Positions 52,706-62,804 are shown, numbered from the stretch's first letter. The stretch: DNA of 64,000 nt from JAZDRH01 sp047470865 (GCF_047470865.1 NZ_JAZDRH010000005.1:74708-138707); one strand, 5' to 3'. Numbers and translations: made by a program. Notes: generated by a model from the letters alone, not told the origin.

Positions 52706-53244
52706 TCGTTTAATAACTCCTGATAGATTGGCGCTAGCACTGTGCTCCAATTTTCTTCAGTAATTAAGCCAATGAGCTTATAACGAATAATGCCTTTTTT
52801 ATCGATTAAGAAGGTTTCTGGTGCACCATATACGCCTAAAGCCAAGCTTAAGGTGCCTTTGGGATCACTAATATTAATCACATAAGGATGCTCATATTCA
52901 GTCATCCACTTTTGAATAGTCTCCGAATCTAAATCCTTATAATTGACGCCATAGATAGGCACACCTTGTTTAGATAAGCGGCTTAAAGTGGGTAACTCGT
53001 GTAAGCATTCACGACACCAAGTAGCCCACACATTGACTACAGCTGGCTTACCTAAAATAGCTTCTTTGGTAATACGTTTACTTGGTTGGCCTACAGCCGT
53101 AAGATCAAACTCAGGAAACGGCTTACCAATTAACGCTGATGGCAAATTGGTCGTGCTGTTATTCATGCCAAAAATGGCCAGCCACGCAAAACCTGCCAAA
53201 ACAGCAATAATTGCAACTACACCAACAATACGTCCTTTAGGCAT
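52702..53244 (-). CDS. ccmG: Thiol:disulfide interchange protein CcmG (DsbE)
   Basis: A 180-residue membrane-anchored thioredoxin-fold reductant of the Ccm system. The N-terminal helix (VGVVAIIAVLAGFAWLAIF) precedes the fold with active site VWATWCRECLHELP (CREC rather than the common CxPC) and the cis-Pro loop YGAPETFLIDKKG. It overlaps ccmF and ccmH. Confidence 0.94.
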   Translation of the reverse strand: MPKGRIVGVVAIIAVLAGFAWLAIFGMNNSTTNLPSALIGKPFPEFDLTAVGQPSKRITKEAILGKPAVVNVWATWCRECLHELPTLSRLSKQGVPIYGVNYKDLDSETIQKWMTEYEHPYVINISDPKGTLSLALGVYGAPETFLIDKKGIIRYKLIGLITEENWSTVLAPIYQELLNE

Positions 53245-55243
53245 GCTTAACCTCTTCTTTCTCCGCTAAACCTAAGCTATCACGCACTTTCGTTTTAATC
53301 TTCATACGATAACGGCGGTCAGAAGCTGCAAGTAATCCGCCAAAGGCTGTTAATAATCCACCTAACCAAATCCAGCGTACAAAAGGCTTAACATGCAAGC
53401 GCACAGCCCAAGCGCCGTTATCCAAAGGCTCGCCTAAAGCAACGTAGAGATCCTGCACAAAGCCTGCATAAATACCAGCTTCTGTCATTGGCATTTGCTG
53501 CACTACATACAAGCGTTTTTCAGGGTGCAGTGTGGTTAGTTCTTTACCATTTTTAATGACACGAATAGTGCCTCTATCGGCAATATAGTTTGGTCCTTCC
53601 TTGTGTTTAGCGCCTTCAAAAACAAATTGGAAGTCTTGCACTGTTATGCTTTGTCCAATATCCATGCGCAAATCGCGCTCTTCACTAAATTGTGTTGTCA
53701 GCACCATGCCAATACCGCAAATGGCTAACCCCACATGAGCAATATGCATAGCCCAAAAACTACGCCCAAGTGAAGTGATGCCTTTCAATAAACCTTTGTG
53801 GCGCGTTTTATCTAAGACATCCCGAATCATTCCGAAAATAATCCAAGCACTTAAAAAGTAAACGGCTAAAACAGCATAGTTAAAATCTTTCAGAACAAAA
53901 GCGCCTAGCAATGCCAATACTAAACTCACCACTAATACAGGTGCTAGTAATTGCACAAGCCAAGCAACAGGTGTGTCTTTCCAGCGTGTCACCACGCCAA
54001 TGGCTACTGCCACCATTAGAATAGCCATTAATGGTAAAAACAAGGCATTAAAATACGGTGGCCCTACTGATAGTTTAGTTTGGTTAATAGCATCCAATAT
54101 CAGAGGATACAAAGTGCCTAGCAAAATCATTGCTGTTGCAACAACCAGCAAAATATTGTTTACCAGAAGTAAGGTTTCACGCGACCATAAACCAAAGCCA
54201 ACCTGACTTTTCACAACAGGGGCACGTAACATAAAGAGCAGTAAAGAAGCGCCAACTACCAGCAATAAGAACACTAGAATAAACACGCCACGCTCAGGAT
54301 CAGCCGCAAAAGCATGCACTGACGTTAATACGCCAGAACGTACTAAGAAAGTACCTAATAAGCTGAGAGAGAAAGCTGTGATTGCCAGCAACACAGTCCA
54401 GTTTTTAAAGACACCGCGTTTTTCTGTTACCGCTAATGAGTGAATCAATGCGGTACCTATCAACCAAGGTAAGAATGAGGCATTTTCCACAGGATCCCAG
54501 AACCACCAGCCGCCCCAGCCGAGTTCGTAATATGCCCACCAAGAGCCTAGAACGATACCTATGCCTAAAAATGCCCAAGCCACTAATGTCCAAGGACGCG
54601 ACCAGCGAGCCCAAGCAGCGTCTAACTTACCGCCTAATAACGCGGCAATGGCAAACGCAAAGGCTACTGAGAAGCCTACATAGCCCATATACAGCATAGG
54701 TGGATGCACTATTAAGCCAAAATCTTGCAATAATGGATTAAGGTCCCGTCCATCTAAAGGAACCTGAGGCAGTACACGTAAAAATGGATTGGACGTTACA
54801 ATTAAAAAAGATAAGAAACCAACGCTCACCATCCCCATAATAGAGAGTACACGCGCCAGCATTTCTTCTGGAAGCTGCTTAGAGAAAATAGCGACTGCAA
54901 AGGTCCAGCCTGAAAGAATCAGCGCCCATAATAATAAGGAACCTTCATGTGCCCCCCAAACCGCACTGAACTTGTAATACCACGGCAATGCGCTATTGGA
55001 GTTCTGTGCTACATAGGCAACGGAAAAGTCATCCGCCATAAAGGACCATGTTAAGCAGCCAAACGAAAACAGTAAGAAAACAAACTGCCCCCAAGCCGCT
55101 GGCTGAGCAACACTCATCCAGCGATGGTCATTTTTCCATGCACCAATTAAGGGAATAATGCTCTGAAAGATAGCAATACATAATGCAAGTATTAATCCTA
55201 GCTGACCTAGCTCAGGAATAAACAAAGCTGCATCTGAAATCAT
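53237..55243 (-). CDS. ccmF: Haem lyase subunit CcmF
   Basis: A 668-residue polytopic protein that, with CcmH/I, attaches haem to apocytochrome c. The WWD domain is seen as ELGWGGWWFWDPVENASFLP; haem-ligand His residues lie in HEGSLLLWALILSG and HSLAVTEKRG. About 15 helices and a C-terminal periplasmic loop are present. Full family length. It overlaps ccmE by 4 bases and ccmG by 8. Confidence 0.96.
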   Translation of the reverse strand: MISDAALFIPELGQLGLILALCIAIFQSIIPLIGAWKNDHRWMSVAQPAAWGQFVFLLFSFGCLTWSFMADDFSVAYVAQNSNSALPWYYKFSAVWGAHEGSLLLWALILSGWTFAVAIFSKQLPEEMLARVLSIMGMVSVGFLSFLIVTSNPFLRVLPQVPLDGRDLNPLLQDFGLIVHPPMLYMGYVGFSVAFAFAIAALLGGKLDAAWARWSRPWTLVAWAFLGIGIVLGSWWAYYELGWGGWWFWDPVENASFLPWLIGTALIHSLAVTEKRGVFKNWTVLLAITAFSLSLLGTFLVRSGVLTSVHAFAADPERGVFILVFLLLVVGASLLLFMLRAPVVKSQVGFGLWSRETLLLVNNILLVVATAMILLGTLYPLILDAINQTKLSVGPPYFNALFLPLMAILMVAVAIGVVTRWKDTPVAWLVQLLAPVLVVSLVLALLGAFVLKDFNYAVLAVYFLSAWIIFGMIRDVLDKTRHKGLLKGITSLGRSFWAMHIAHVGLAICGIGMVLTTQFSEERDLRMDIGQSITVQDFQFVFEGAKHKEGPNYIADRGTIRVIKNGKELTTLHPEKRLYVVQQMPMTEAGIYAGFVQDLYVALGEPLDNGAWAVRLHVKPFVRWIWLGGLLTAFGGLLAASDRRYRMKIKTKVRDSLGLAEKEEVKHA

Positions 55244-55704
55244 TTTTTACCCTTCCCTGTTGCAGCGTTATGTTGATCCAGCATGCCTGATTGTTCTAAC
55301 GCATGAGTTACTTCAGGTGGCATATATTTTTCATCATGCTTGGCTAGTACTTCGCTGGCTTGTAAACTGCCATCTTCTTGTAATTCTCCTAAAGCTACTA
55401 TGCCCTGCCCTTCACGGAATAAATCAGGCAAAATGCCTTTGTAGCGGATAACAACATCACCTTTGCCATCAGTTACTTCAAAACGCACATTTAAATCATC
55501 TTCGCGCTTAACTGAACCTACTTTGACTAAGCCCCCTGCACGAATACGTATATTCTTAGGTGCTTCGCCTTTAACAATTTGCTCGGGAGTGTAGAACAAA
55601 TTAATGTTTTCTTGTAAAGCGACTAATCCAATGCTGACGGTGGCGATTACACCCAACAAAATAGCCAGTACAATAATTAGACGTTTTTTACGAACTGGAT
55701 TCAC
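55240..55704 (-). CDS. ccmE: Haem chaperone CcmE
   Basis: A 154-residue membrane-anchored haem chaperone. The N-terminal helix (LIIVLAILLGVIATVSIGLV) is followed by an OB-fold with the covalent-haem histidine near AKHDEKYMPPEV (pattern HDExY). It carries haem from CcmABCD to CcmF. It overlaps ccmD and ccmF by 4 bases each. Confidence 0.95.
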   Translation of the reverse strand: MNPVRKKRLIIVLAILLGVIATVSIGLVALQENINLFYTPEQIVKGEAPKNIRIRAGGLVKVGSVKREDDLNVRFEVTDGKGDVVIRYKGILPDLFREGQGIVALGELQEDGSLQASEVLAKHDEKYMPPEVTHALEQSGMLDQHNAATGKGKK

Positions 55705-55877
55705 CTTACAGTCTCCCTACGCAACTGACGCGCTGCGCTCTTCAAATACTGACCACGTGAAATAATTGGCAACAGCAGATTGATGATCATCACAGCAAAG
55801 GTAATGCCAAAAGCAAGCCATACATAAAAGCCATGGTTACCCATGGCTAAGAAATCTGAAAACGAGGAGAAGTACAT
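55701..55877 (-). CDS. ccmD: Haem exporter subunit CcmD
   Basis: A 58-residue single-helix protein that releases haem-loaded CcmE from the CcmABC complex. MGNHGFYVWLAFGITFAVMI is the conserved start of its helix, followed by a basic cytoplasmic tail (RQLRRETVR). I chose the ATG at 55877, which overlaps the ccmC stop by one base (TAATG). Confidence 0.92.
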   Translation of the reverse strand: MYFSSFSDFLAMGNHGFYVWLAFGITFAVMIINLLLPIISRGQYLKSAARQLRRETVR

Positions 55878-56629
55878 TATTTGCCCCCTAATTGCCGGGT
55901 AATTTCTTCTTTTACCCAACTGGCACGATGTTCACGGCGTAAAATTTCTAAACGCATACGCATAAACAGGACTACCGTAAAAAAGCAATAAAAGCCAAGC
56001 ACCATAATCAATAAAGGCAACCACATTTCCATAGGCATTGCCGGTTTTTCTGTAACTGTAAATGTGGCGGGCTGGTGCAATGTGTTCCACCATTCTACGG
56101 AGTACTTAATTATGGGAATATTAACTACGCCAACGATAGCTAATACTGCACATGCCTTAGCTGAACTTTCACGGTTAGTAATCGCATAACCCAGTGCAAT
56201 AATTCCGAAATATAAAAATAATAAAATCAGCATGGCTGTTAGACGGGCATCCCATACCCACCAAGCGCCCCAGGTAGGCTTGCCCCAGATAGCCCCTGTT
56301 AAGAGCGCAACAAAAGTCATCCACGCTCCAAATGAAGCTGCTTGCTGGATAGCAACATCAGCAATTTTCATCTTCCAAATTAAGCCAACAGCCCCAGCTA
56401 TAGCCATCATGATATAAATTGACTGGGCTAAAATTGCACTAGGTACATGAATATAAATAATGCGAAAACTATTGCCCTGTTGATAATCTTCAGGCGCAAA
56501 AGCTAAGCCCCACACAGTGCCAGCAGTAAGAAAAATGGCGGCAGCTACGGCAAACCAAGGCAGTAAGCGTCCGCTTATTTGATAAAACCATTTCGGCGAA
56601 CCGAGCTTATGAAACCATGTCCAATTCAT
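55877..56629 (-). CDS. ccmC: Haem-handling protein CcmC
   Basis: A 250-residue six-helix protein that loads haem onto CcmE. The WWD domain is seen as WGKPTWGAWWVWDARLT with flanking His residues (IIYIHVPSAILAQ). I chose the ATG at 56629 (MNWTWFHKLGSPKWF), the usual family start; the open frame extends 15 codons upstream. Confidence 0.94.
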   Translation of the reverse strand: MNWTWFHKLGSPKWFYQISGRLLPWFAVAAAIFLTAGTVWGLAFAPEDYQQGNSFRIIYIHVPSAILAQSIYIMMAIAGAVGLIWKMKIADVAIQQAASFGAWMTFVALLTGAIWGKPTWGAWWVWDARLTAMLILLFLYFGIIALGYAITNRESSAKACAVLAIVGVVNIPIIKYSVEWWNTLHQPATFTVTEKPAMPMEMWLPLLIMVLGFYCFFTVVLFMRMRLEILRREHRASWVKEEITRQLGGK

Positions 56630-56704
56630 CAGGTTACTCACAACAAAAACAAGGCGACGAAATGCGTCGTCCAACGGTTGAAAGATTATCGTATGTTCGT
56701 TTTT

Positions 56705-57376
56705 TTATTCACTGACACTTATCACTAAGCCTGCAGCAATGGCAAAAGGCGCCAGAGTTATCGTAGCAACTGTTAATGCTGCCATCCATAATAAATAGCC
56801 GGCTGTAGGCATACCTTGCAGTGAAGCTTGGACTGCGCCCGTTCCTAAAATTAAAACAGGTATATATAAAGGCAATATTAACAGGGCTAATAAAAGACCA
56901 CCGCGCTTAAGGCCTACCGTTAAAGCAGCGCCTACCGCACCTAATAAGCTTAAAACTGGAGTTCCCAGCAATAGCGAAACAAGCAGTACACCAATACTCG
57001 ATGCAGGCAAACCTAGCATAACAGCCAGAACGGGGGATAACAGTACCAATGCCAAACCAGAAAACATCCAATGTGCTAGCACTTTAGCCAATACCAGTGC
57101 CGATAGTGAGCGTGAAGATACAACCCATTGTTCTAATGAGCCATCTTCAAAATCACTGCGAAATAAGCCATCTAATGAAAGCAAAACAGCTAATAAAGCC
57201 GCAACCCATACCAGACCTGGCGATAACGCACGTAAAAGGTTAGTTTCAGGGCCAACGGCTAAAGGAAATAAAGCCACTACAATCGCAAAAAAAACCAGTG
57301 GGTTAGCTAGATCAGAAACGCGACGAAATAACAAACGTGACTCGCGCCAAAACAACGTTGAGAAAACATTACTCAT
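56705..57376 (-). CDS. ccmB: Haem exporter permease CcmB
   Basis: A 223-residue six-helix permease of the CcmAB ABC complex, which uses ATP to release holo-CcmE. The start STLFWRESRLLFRRVSDLAN and the block FRSDFEDGSLEQWVVSS are family hallmarks. It overlaps ccmA by 4 bases. Confidence 0.95.
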   Translation of the reverse strand: MSNVFSTLFWRESRLLFRRVSDLANPLVFFAIVVALFPLAVGPETNLLRALSPGLVWVAALLAVLLSLDGLFRSDFEDGSLEQWVVSSRSLSALVLAKVLAHWMFSGLALVLLSPVLAVMLGLPASSIGVLLVSLLLGTPVLSLLGAVGAALTVGLKRGGLLLALLILPLYIPVLILGTGAVQASLQGMPTAGYLLWMAALTVATITLAPFAIAAGLVISVSE

Positions 57377-58017
57377 AAATCAGCACCTATTTTTCCTAGA
57401 TCTAACTCACGAAAACTTGAAGTGCTATGTTCCAAATGATGGTGCGTGGTAAAAATAACCAAACCGCCCTGCTCGCAATGCCTGCACAAATGCCGTTCCA
57501 GTTGAGCTACGGCTTGCTTATCTAATGCCGTAAAAGGCTCATCAAGAATCCATAACGGCGCACTTGGCATATATAACCGAGCCAAACTTACACGGCGCTG
57601 CTGCCCTGCTGAAAGGGTATAACAAGGCACGTCTTCAAAACCTTTTAAACCTACTGCCGATAGCGCTTGCCAGATTGCCTCACGCGAAACATCAATTTGA
57701 TGCAAAGCGCACAACCAAGAAAGGTTTTCCTCAGCTGTTAGTAGGCCCTTAATCCCAGTGGCATGCCCAATCCAAAGAATATGCTGTGCCAATTCATCTT
57801 TACAGGCACGCAAAGGCTTACCTTTTAATCTAATCACCCCTTCTGTTGGCGCGCGTAGCCCTGCCAACAAACGGAGTAAGCTTGTTTTGCCGCTACCGTT
57901 AGGGCCTACAACTTGCAGCATATCGCCTGTATGAACGGAAAAACTGAGCGCTTCAAATAATCGCCGCTCATCACGCTCACAGATTAAATTTTCTGTTTGT
58001 AAAAAAACACTGCTCAA
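57373..58017 (-). CDS. ccmA: Haem exporter ATPase CcmA
   Basis: A 214-residue ABC ATPase of the Ccm system. Walker A VVGPNGSGKTSLLRLLAG, signature LSAGQQRRVSLARL, Walker B LWILDEPFTALD and switch region IFTTHHHLE are present. First gene of ccmABCDEFGHI, a fully overlapping operon on the minus strand; the promoter lies in 58018-58250. Confidence 0.95.
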   Translation of the reverse strand: MSSVFLQTENLICERDERRLFEALSFSVHTGDMLQVVGPNGSGKTSLLRLLAGLRAPTEGVIRLKGKPLRACKDELAQHILWIGHATGIKGLLTAEENLSWLCALHQIDVSREAIWQALSAVGLKGFEDVPCYTLSAGQQRRVSLARLYMPSAPLWILDEPFTALDKQAVAQLERHLCRHCEQGGLVIFTTHHHLEHSTSSFRELDLGKIGADL

Positions 58018-58164
58018 AGCGATGCCTTAGTATCAAGAAAAAGGAGGCTTGATTATACACACCCTATTAACTCTAGGTGACAGATCAGCCACAGTTTCTT
58101 CTGGAAAACGTTAAAACAGCTCATACAATCTATATTTAGCCTACTCAAAACTACTCACATTTTT

Positions 58165-58185
58165 TGTGGATTGCCCTGTGCATAA
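58165..58185. repeat. Two same-direction DnaA-box-like sequences upstream of ccmA
   Basis: TGTGGATT (58165-58172) and TGTGCATAA (58177-58185), each close to the reverse DnaA consensus TGTGGATAA, about one helical turn apart. They lie in the promoter region of the ccm operon. Chance is possible in this AT-rich context. Confidence 0.35.
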
Positions 58186-58253
58186 CTGTGCCAGATTAAG
58201 ATTTAAGCAAGTGTTTTTCAGGGCTTGCGGATTTAGCTCACTTTTTAACCAAT

Positions 58254-58281
58254 AAAAAGCCAGCATGCATAGCTGGCTTTT
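58254..58281 (-). terminator. Intrinsic terminator of mscS
   Basis: Minus-strand stem AAAAGCCAGC/GCTGGCTTTT with a 7-nt loop and a following T-run, 16 bases after the mscS stop. Confidence 0.88.
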
Positions 58282-58296
58282 ACCCCACTTTTAACT

Positions 58297-59124
58297 TTAT
58301 ACCGATTTCATATGTACAGTACGCTGCGGAAATGGAATCTCAATACCCGCCTGATCAAAAGCTTCTTTCACCTTTTCCTGCATCGCAAAAAATACAGCCC
58401 AGTAATCGGCATTATTCACCCAAAAACGAAAGGATAGGTCAACACTACTTTCACCCAAATTAGCCAGATGAACCACAGGTGCTGTGTCAGTTAAAATACG
58501 AGGTTCTTGGCTTGCTAGCTCCAGCATAATTTGCCGTGCTTGCTTAACATCTGCGGCATAATCAATACCTATATTTAGGTAAATTTGACGTGTCGGCATA
58601 GCCGAAACATTGACAATGGCGCCATTAGATAACGCCCCATTGGGCAGAATAATTTTCTTGTTATCCCCTGTACGCAATACAGTATGAAAAATCTGTATAC
58701 TCTCTACCGTACCGGCTTGGCCTTGAGCTTCAATCCAGTCACCTTTACTAAAAGGGCGTAAAAACAAAATCAGCACACCACCAGCAAAATTCCCCAAACT
58801 ACCTTGTAATGCCATGCCTATAGCCAAACCAGCCGCACCTATGATGGCGATAAAGGAGGTAGTTTGAACACCAACCATACCTGCCACACTAATAATAAGC
58901 AAAACGCGCAGCAGCACAGTTAATAACGATGAAATAAAACCAATCAAGGTAACATCATTATTCTTTTTACTTAAAACACTGGTTATTGCAGCTGTTACCT
59001 TATTTACTACCCACCAGCCAATCGCCAAAACAATCAAGGCGTAAACCAGTTGTGTGCCATAGCTCATAATTATGGGTAACCATTCATTACTGGCTTGTTC
59101 TACTAAACTATCAATTTGATTCAT
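58297..59124 (-). CDS. mscS: Small-conductance mechanosensitive channel MscS
   Basis: A 275-residue MscS channel that opens on hypo-osmotic shock. Three N-terminal helices end in the pore helix IGAAGLAIGMALQGSLGNFA, and the beta domain begins FLRPFSKGDWIEAQGQAGTV, with NKKIILPNGALSNGAIVN. The cytoplasmic cage domain is full length. It is monocistronic. Confidence 0.94.
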   Translation of the reverse strand: MNQIDSLVEQASNEWLPIIMSYGTQLVYALIVLAIGWWVVNKVTAAITSVLSKKNNDVTLIGFISSLLTVLLRVLLIISVAGMVGVQTTSFIAIIGAAGLAIGMALQGSLGNFAGGVLILFLRPFSKGDWIEAQGQAGTVESIQIFHTVLRTGDNKKIILPNGALSNGAIVNVSAMPTRQIYLNIGIDYAADVKQARQIMLELASQEPRILTDTAPVVHLANLGESSVDLSFRFWVNNADYWAVFFAMQEKVKEAFDQAGIEIPFPQRTVHMKSV

Positions 59125-59608
59125 ACGACTTCCTTTACGAACAGGAGATTACTTTTACAATAGATATAAACAGCGTCTCAAATACTAAATGAAATTCAAC
59201 TTAGTTTTCAAAAAGCAGCCATAGCCTTGCCACTTTGCCTAGCCAGTTCAACTGCATCTAGCATTTGGAACTATAATACATTGCTAGTTAATGCATAAAG
59301 TGGCTTGTATAGAGTTATAATATATAACATCTTTAACTTGAAACTTTATTAGCTTATTTCTAGATAGCTCACAGTTTTACATTAATATAGAAATAACTCT
59401 TTAATTTTAAAGAGATTATCAATAGAATTGACTGTCTTTCTAGGAATGTTGTGCCGCTTTTTCTCTGAACACACCCTGAATACTGAATCAGAAAACTAGA
59501 AAAGTTCAAACACTTCCAGTAAAGTACGCGCCAACTTAATAAAACACAAAGGGACTATAACTATTTAAGTCATAGCCCACCAGCTTCCAACCAATAGGAG
59601 CATCTTTT
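59125..59608. other. 484-bp region between divergent mscS and oprD
   Basis: It holds the mscS and porin promoters. It is very AT-rich in the middle (TATAAT-like sequences near 59316-59330). A long untranslated leader for the porin is likely, ending in the AATAGGAGC ribosome site. No ORF, tRNA or clear operator is supported. Confidence 0.55.
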
Positions 59609-60919
59609 ATGAAAATGATGAAATGGAGCGTTCTCGCTGTTGCAGTTGCGGCGGCAAGTACTCAAGCAGTAGCTAGCCAACAAGACGAAGCCACAGGTTT
59701 CATTGAAGGCAGCAAACTAGATTTAAATACTCGTTTATTCTACTTCGGTGACGAGTTCACTAATAAAAAACAACGCAAAGCTCAAGGCGTAGAAAACAAG
59801 TACGCTGACGAGCTAGGCTTAGGCTTCCGCGCTGAATACAAATCAGGCTTTACACAAGGCACTGTAGGCTTCGGTATTGATGCTTGGGGCTTATCAGCTG
59901 TACGCTTAGATAGCGGCCGTGGTCGTCATGAAGACCTTTCAGACCGCACTGCTTTCTTCCAAGAAAGAGGCAATGGCAAAGTACGTAACACTTACGGTCA
60001 AGCTGGCGGCGCTGTTAAAGCACGTATTTCTAATACCACAGCTAAATACGGTAGTTTCGTAGATATCGACACTCCTGTATTTTCTATGGATGACAGCCGC
60101 TTATTACCAGAATCTGCAACTGGCTTCTTTGTAACAAGCGAAGAAATTGAAAACCTAACATTAAACCTAGGTCATTTCACAGCACTTAGCGAGTTCACTG
60201 AAACTGACCGCGACAGCTTTGGTCTAGACAAATTAGACATGCTTGGTGGTACTTACAACGTTCTAGAAAACCTAGATGTTAGCTACTACTACTCTCGTGC
60301 TAAGTTTAATCAAGCGGTATTAGATAACGCCAAAAAACATTACTTAGGCGCTAACTACGGCTTAGATTTAGGTAATGATCAAGCATTAGATTTCGGTCTA
60401 AACTACTACCGTACCAAACTAAACGGTAAATCAGGTCAAGGCCACGCTAAAAATAATGCTTGGAGCTTACAAGGCGCTTACAGCATTGATGCGCACAAAT
60501 TCACATTAGCGTATCAACGTATGGGTGGCGACACTGGCTATATCTACGGTTACGATGGCGGTGGCTCTATCTACCTAGCTAACGATATCCAAATCAATAG
60601 CTTTATCCAAAACAAAGAACGTTCTTGGAAAGCACGTTACGACCTAGATATGGGCAAATTAGCGGGCATTAACGGCCTAAGCTTTGCTGCAATGTATGTT
60701 CGTGGTAGCAACATCCACAACGCCCATACTAGCAATGGTAAAAACTGGGAGCGCGATTTAGAAGTAGCTTACACCTTCCAAGAAGGTCCAGCTAAAGATC
60801 TAAACATCCGTTTACGCCAAGCTTCTTACCGTGCTTCTAATGGCGCAGCTGCTTCTACTGGCCTAAAAGACATGAACGAAGTACGTCTAATCGTGAACTA
60901 CCCACTAAGCATTCTGTAA
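59609..60919 (+). CDS. oprD: OprD family outer membrane porin
   Basis: A 436-residue specific porin of the OprD family, 18-stranded barrels that import basic amino acids, peptides or organic acids. A signal peptide (KWSVLAVAVAAASTQAVA) is followed by FIEGSKLDLNTRLFYF, typical of strand 1, then GTVGFGIDAWGLSAVRLDSG and repeated amphipathic strands to a C-terminal ending NYPLSIL. Codon choice is more restricted than in neighbours, as in highly expressed genes. Which substrate it takes cannot be read from sequence. oprD next to proS matches Pseudomonas. Confidence 0.92.
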   Translation: MKMMKWSVLAVAVAAASTQAVASQQDEATGFIEGSKLDLNTRLFYFGDEFTNKKQRKAQGVENKYADELGLGFRAEYKSGFTQGTVGFGIDAWGLSAVRLDSGRGRHEDLSDRTAFFQERGNGKVRNTYGQAGGAVKARISNTTAKYGSFVDIDTPVFSMDDSRLLPESATGFFVTSEEIENLTLNLGHFTALSEFTETDRDSFGLDKLDMLGGTYNVLENLDVSYYYSRAKFNQAVLDNAKKHYLGANYGLDLGNDQALDFGLNYYRTKLNGKSGQGHAKNNAWSLQGAYSIDAHKFTLAYQRMGGDTGYIYGYDGGGSIYLANDIQINSFIQNKERSWKARYDLDMGKLAGINGLSFAAMYVRGSNIHNAHTSNGKNWERDLEVAYTFQEGPAKDLNIRLRQASYRASNGAAASTGLKDMNEVRLIVNYPLSIL

Positions 60920-60946
60920 TGCAAGTGTGTTAACCACCTAGACACT

Positions 60947-60977
60947 AAGAAACCCAGCTTCGGCTGGGTTTCTTTTT
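60947..60977 (+). terminator. Intrinsic terminator of the OprD porin gene
   Basis: A 12-bp stem AAGAAACCCAGC/GCTGGGTTTCTT closed by a TTCG tetraloop and followed by T residues. Confidence 0.92.
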
Positions 60978-61048
60978 GCCTAATGATTTTTCTATTGTCA
61001 ACAATGCGCTACAATCAGCCTATTCTTTTCTTTAACTAAGAACTCATT

Positions 61049-62761
61049 ATGCGTACAACTCAGTATCTACTTTCTACTTTGAAAGAAACTCCTGCTGATG
61101 CAGTGGTTATTAGCCACCAGCTTATGCTACGTGCAGGGCTTATCCGTCGTCTAGCTTCTGGCTTATACACTTGGCTACCAATGGGCTTACGTATTCTACG
61201 TAAAGCAGAAGCCATAGTACGTGAGGAAATGAATGCAGCTGGTTCTTTGGAAGTGCTTATGCCTGTTATTCAGCCTGCTGAGCTGTGGCAAGAGTCCGGA
61301 CGCTGGGAGCAATATGGCCCTGAGCTACTTCGTTTAACCGATAGGCATAATCGTGAGTTCTGCGCTGGCCCTACACACGAAGAAGTGATCACCGATCTTG
61401 CACGCAATGAATTGAGTAGCTATAAACAATTGCCTGCCAATTTCTATCAAATACAAACTAAGTTTCGTGATGAAATCCGCCCACGCTTCGGTTTAATGCG
61501 CGGCCGTGAATTTATTATGAAAGATGCTTACTCATTCCATCTTGACCAAGCTTCTTTGCAAGAAACCTACGACCGCATGCACCAAGCCTACTGCAATATT
61601 TTCACCCGTTTAGGCTTAAACTTCCGTCCAGTACAAGCCGATACAGGCTCTATTGGCGGCACCGGCTCTCATGAGTTTCATGTATTAGCTGAATCTGGTG
61701 AAGATGATATCGCCTTTAGCGATACATCAAACTATGCTGCCAATATTGAAAAAGCAGAAGCTCTTCCACAGGAAAAAGAACGCCAACCTGCCACTCAAAC
61801 ACTCAGTCTGATTGATACACCAAACTGCAAAACCATTGATGCATTGGTTGAGCAATTTAATCTGGATATTAAAAAAACTATCAAAACACTGATTGTGCGT
61901 GCCAGTGAAAAAGGCAAGCTAATTGCCCTTATTGTCCGTGGTGATCACACTTTAAATGAAATTAAAGCAGGCAACTTACCTTCAGTAGCTAGCCCTCTTG
62001 AGTTTGCCAGCGATACTGAAATCTTTGCGGCTATTGGTGCTCACCCTGGTTCACTCGGTCCAAAAGACTTAGCTATTGATTGCATTATTGATCGCTCAGT
62101 TGCATTGATGAGTGATTTTGCAGCAGGCGCTAACCAAGATGGTAAGCACTATTTTGGCTTAAACTGGGAACGAGATCTTGCTCTACCAACAGTGGCTGAT
62201 ATCCGCAATATTGTGCAAGGCGATCCAAGCCCTGATGGACAAGGCACACTTATCATCAAACGCGGTATTGAAGTAGGCCATATATTCCAGCTAGGTGATA
62301 AGTACAGCAAGGCTATGAACTGCACAGTAATGGGTGAAAATGGCAAACCTGTTATCTTAACCATGGGCTGTTATGGCATTGGCGTATCTCGCGTTGTAGC
62401 TGCTGCTATTGAGCAAAATAACGATGAGCGCGGAATTATTTGGCCACAAGCGCTAGCACCTTTTCATGTAGCATTAGTACCAATGAAATATGAAAAAGAA
62501 GAAGTGCAACTAGCGGCTGACGCACTCTATCAAGGCCTTCTTAATGCCAACATTGAAGTACTTTTTGATGACCGCGATAAAAAAACCAGCCCAGGCGTTA
62601 AGTTTGCCGATATGGAATTAATTGGCATCCCGCATCGCCTTGTAGTCAGTGACAAACTCTTAGCAGATGGCGTTTGTGAGTACAAAGACCGTACAGATCA
62701 AGAAACTCAGCTTGTCCCACTGGATCAAGTTATTGAGTTTATTAAGCAAAAACTAGCTTAA
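61049..62761 (+). CDS. proS: Prolyl-tRNA synthetase (bacterial type)
   Basis: A 570-residue class II synthetase charging tRNA(Pro). Motif 1 lies in RKAEAIVREEMNAAGSLEVLMPV, motif 2 in FRDEIRPRFGLMRGREFIMK and motif 3 in CYGIGVSRVVAAAIEQ. The bacterial editing insertion (INS) covers ~230-390 and hydrolyses Ala-tRNA(Pro); YbaK at 44481 deals with Cys-tRNA(Pro). The anticodon-binding domain ends the protein. It has its own promoter after the porin terminator. Confidence 0.97.
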   Translation: MRTTQYLLSTLKETPADAVVISHQLMLRAGLIRRLASGLYTWLPMGLRILRKAEAIVREEMNAAGSLEVLMPVIQPAELWQESGRWEQYGPELLRLTDRHNREFCAGPTHEEVITDLARNELSSYKQLPANFYQIQTKFRDEIRPRFGLMRGREFIMKDAYSFHLDQASLQETYDRMHQAYCNIFTRLGLNFRPVQADTGSIGGTGSHEFHVLAESGEDDIAFSDTSNYAANIEKAEALPQEKERQPATQTLSLIDTPNCKTIDALVEQFNLDIKKTIKTLIVRASEKGKLIALIVRGDHTLNEIKAGNLPSVASPLEFASDTEIFAAIGAHPGSLGPKDLAIDCIIDRSVALMSDFAAGANQDGKHYFGLNWERDLALPTVADIRNIVQGDPSPDGQGTLIIKRGIEVGHIFQLGDKYSKAMNCTVMGENGKPVILTMGCYGIGVSRVVAAAIEQNNDERGIIWPQALAPFHVALVPMKYEKEEVQLAADALYQGLLNANIEVLFDDRDKKTSPGVKFADMELIGIPHRLVVSDKLLADGVCEYKDRTDQETQLVPLDQVIEFIKQKLA

Positions 62762-62762
62762 T

Positions 62763-62793
62763 AAAAAAGCCCAGCTATATGCTGGGCTTTTTT
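62763..62793. terminator. Bidirectional terminator between proS and the START-domain gene
   Basis: AAAAAAGCCCAGC-tatat-GCTGGGCTTTTTT with runs on both sides, located between convergent stops. Confidence 0.92.
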
Positions 62794-62804
62794 GTGCAAC
62801 CTAT

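Noticed and set aside
59125..59608. Small RNA or riboswitch in the long OprD leader
   Set aside because: The region is long and AT-rich but I could find no conserved aptamer core or strong hairpin followed by a T-run.
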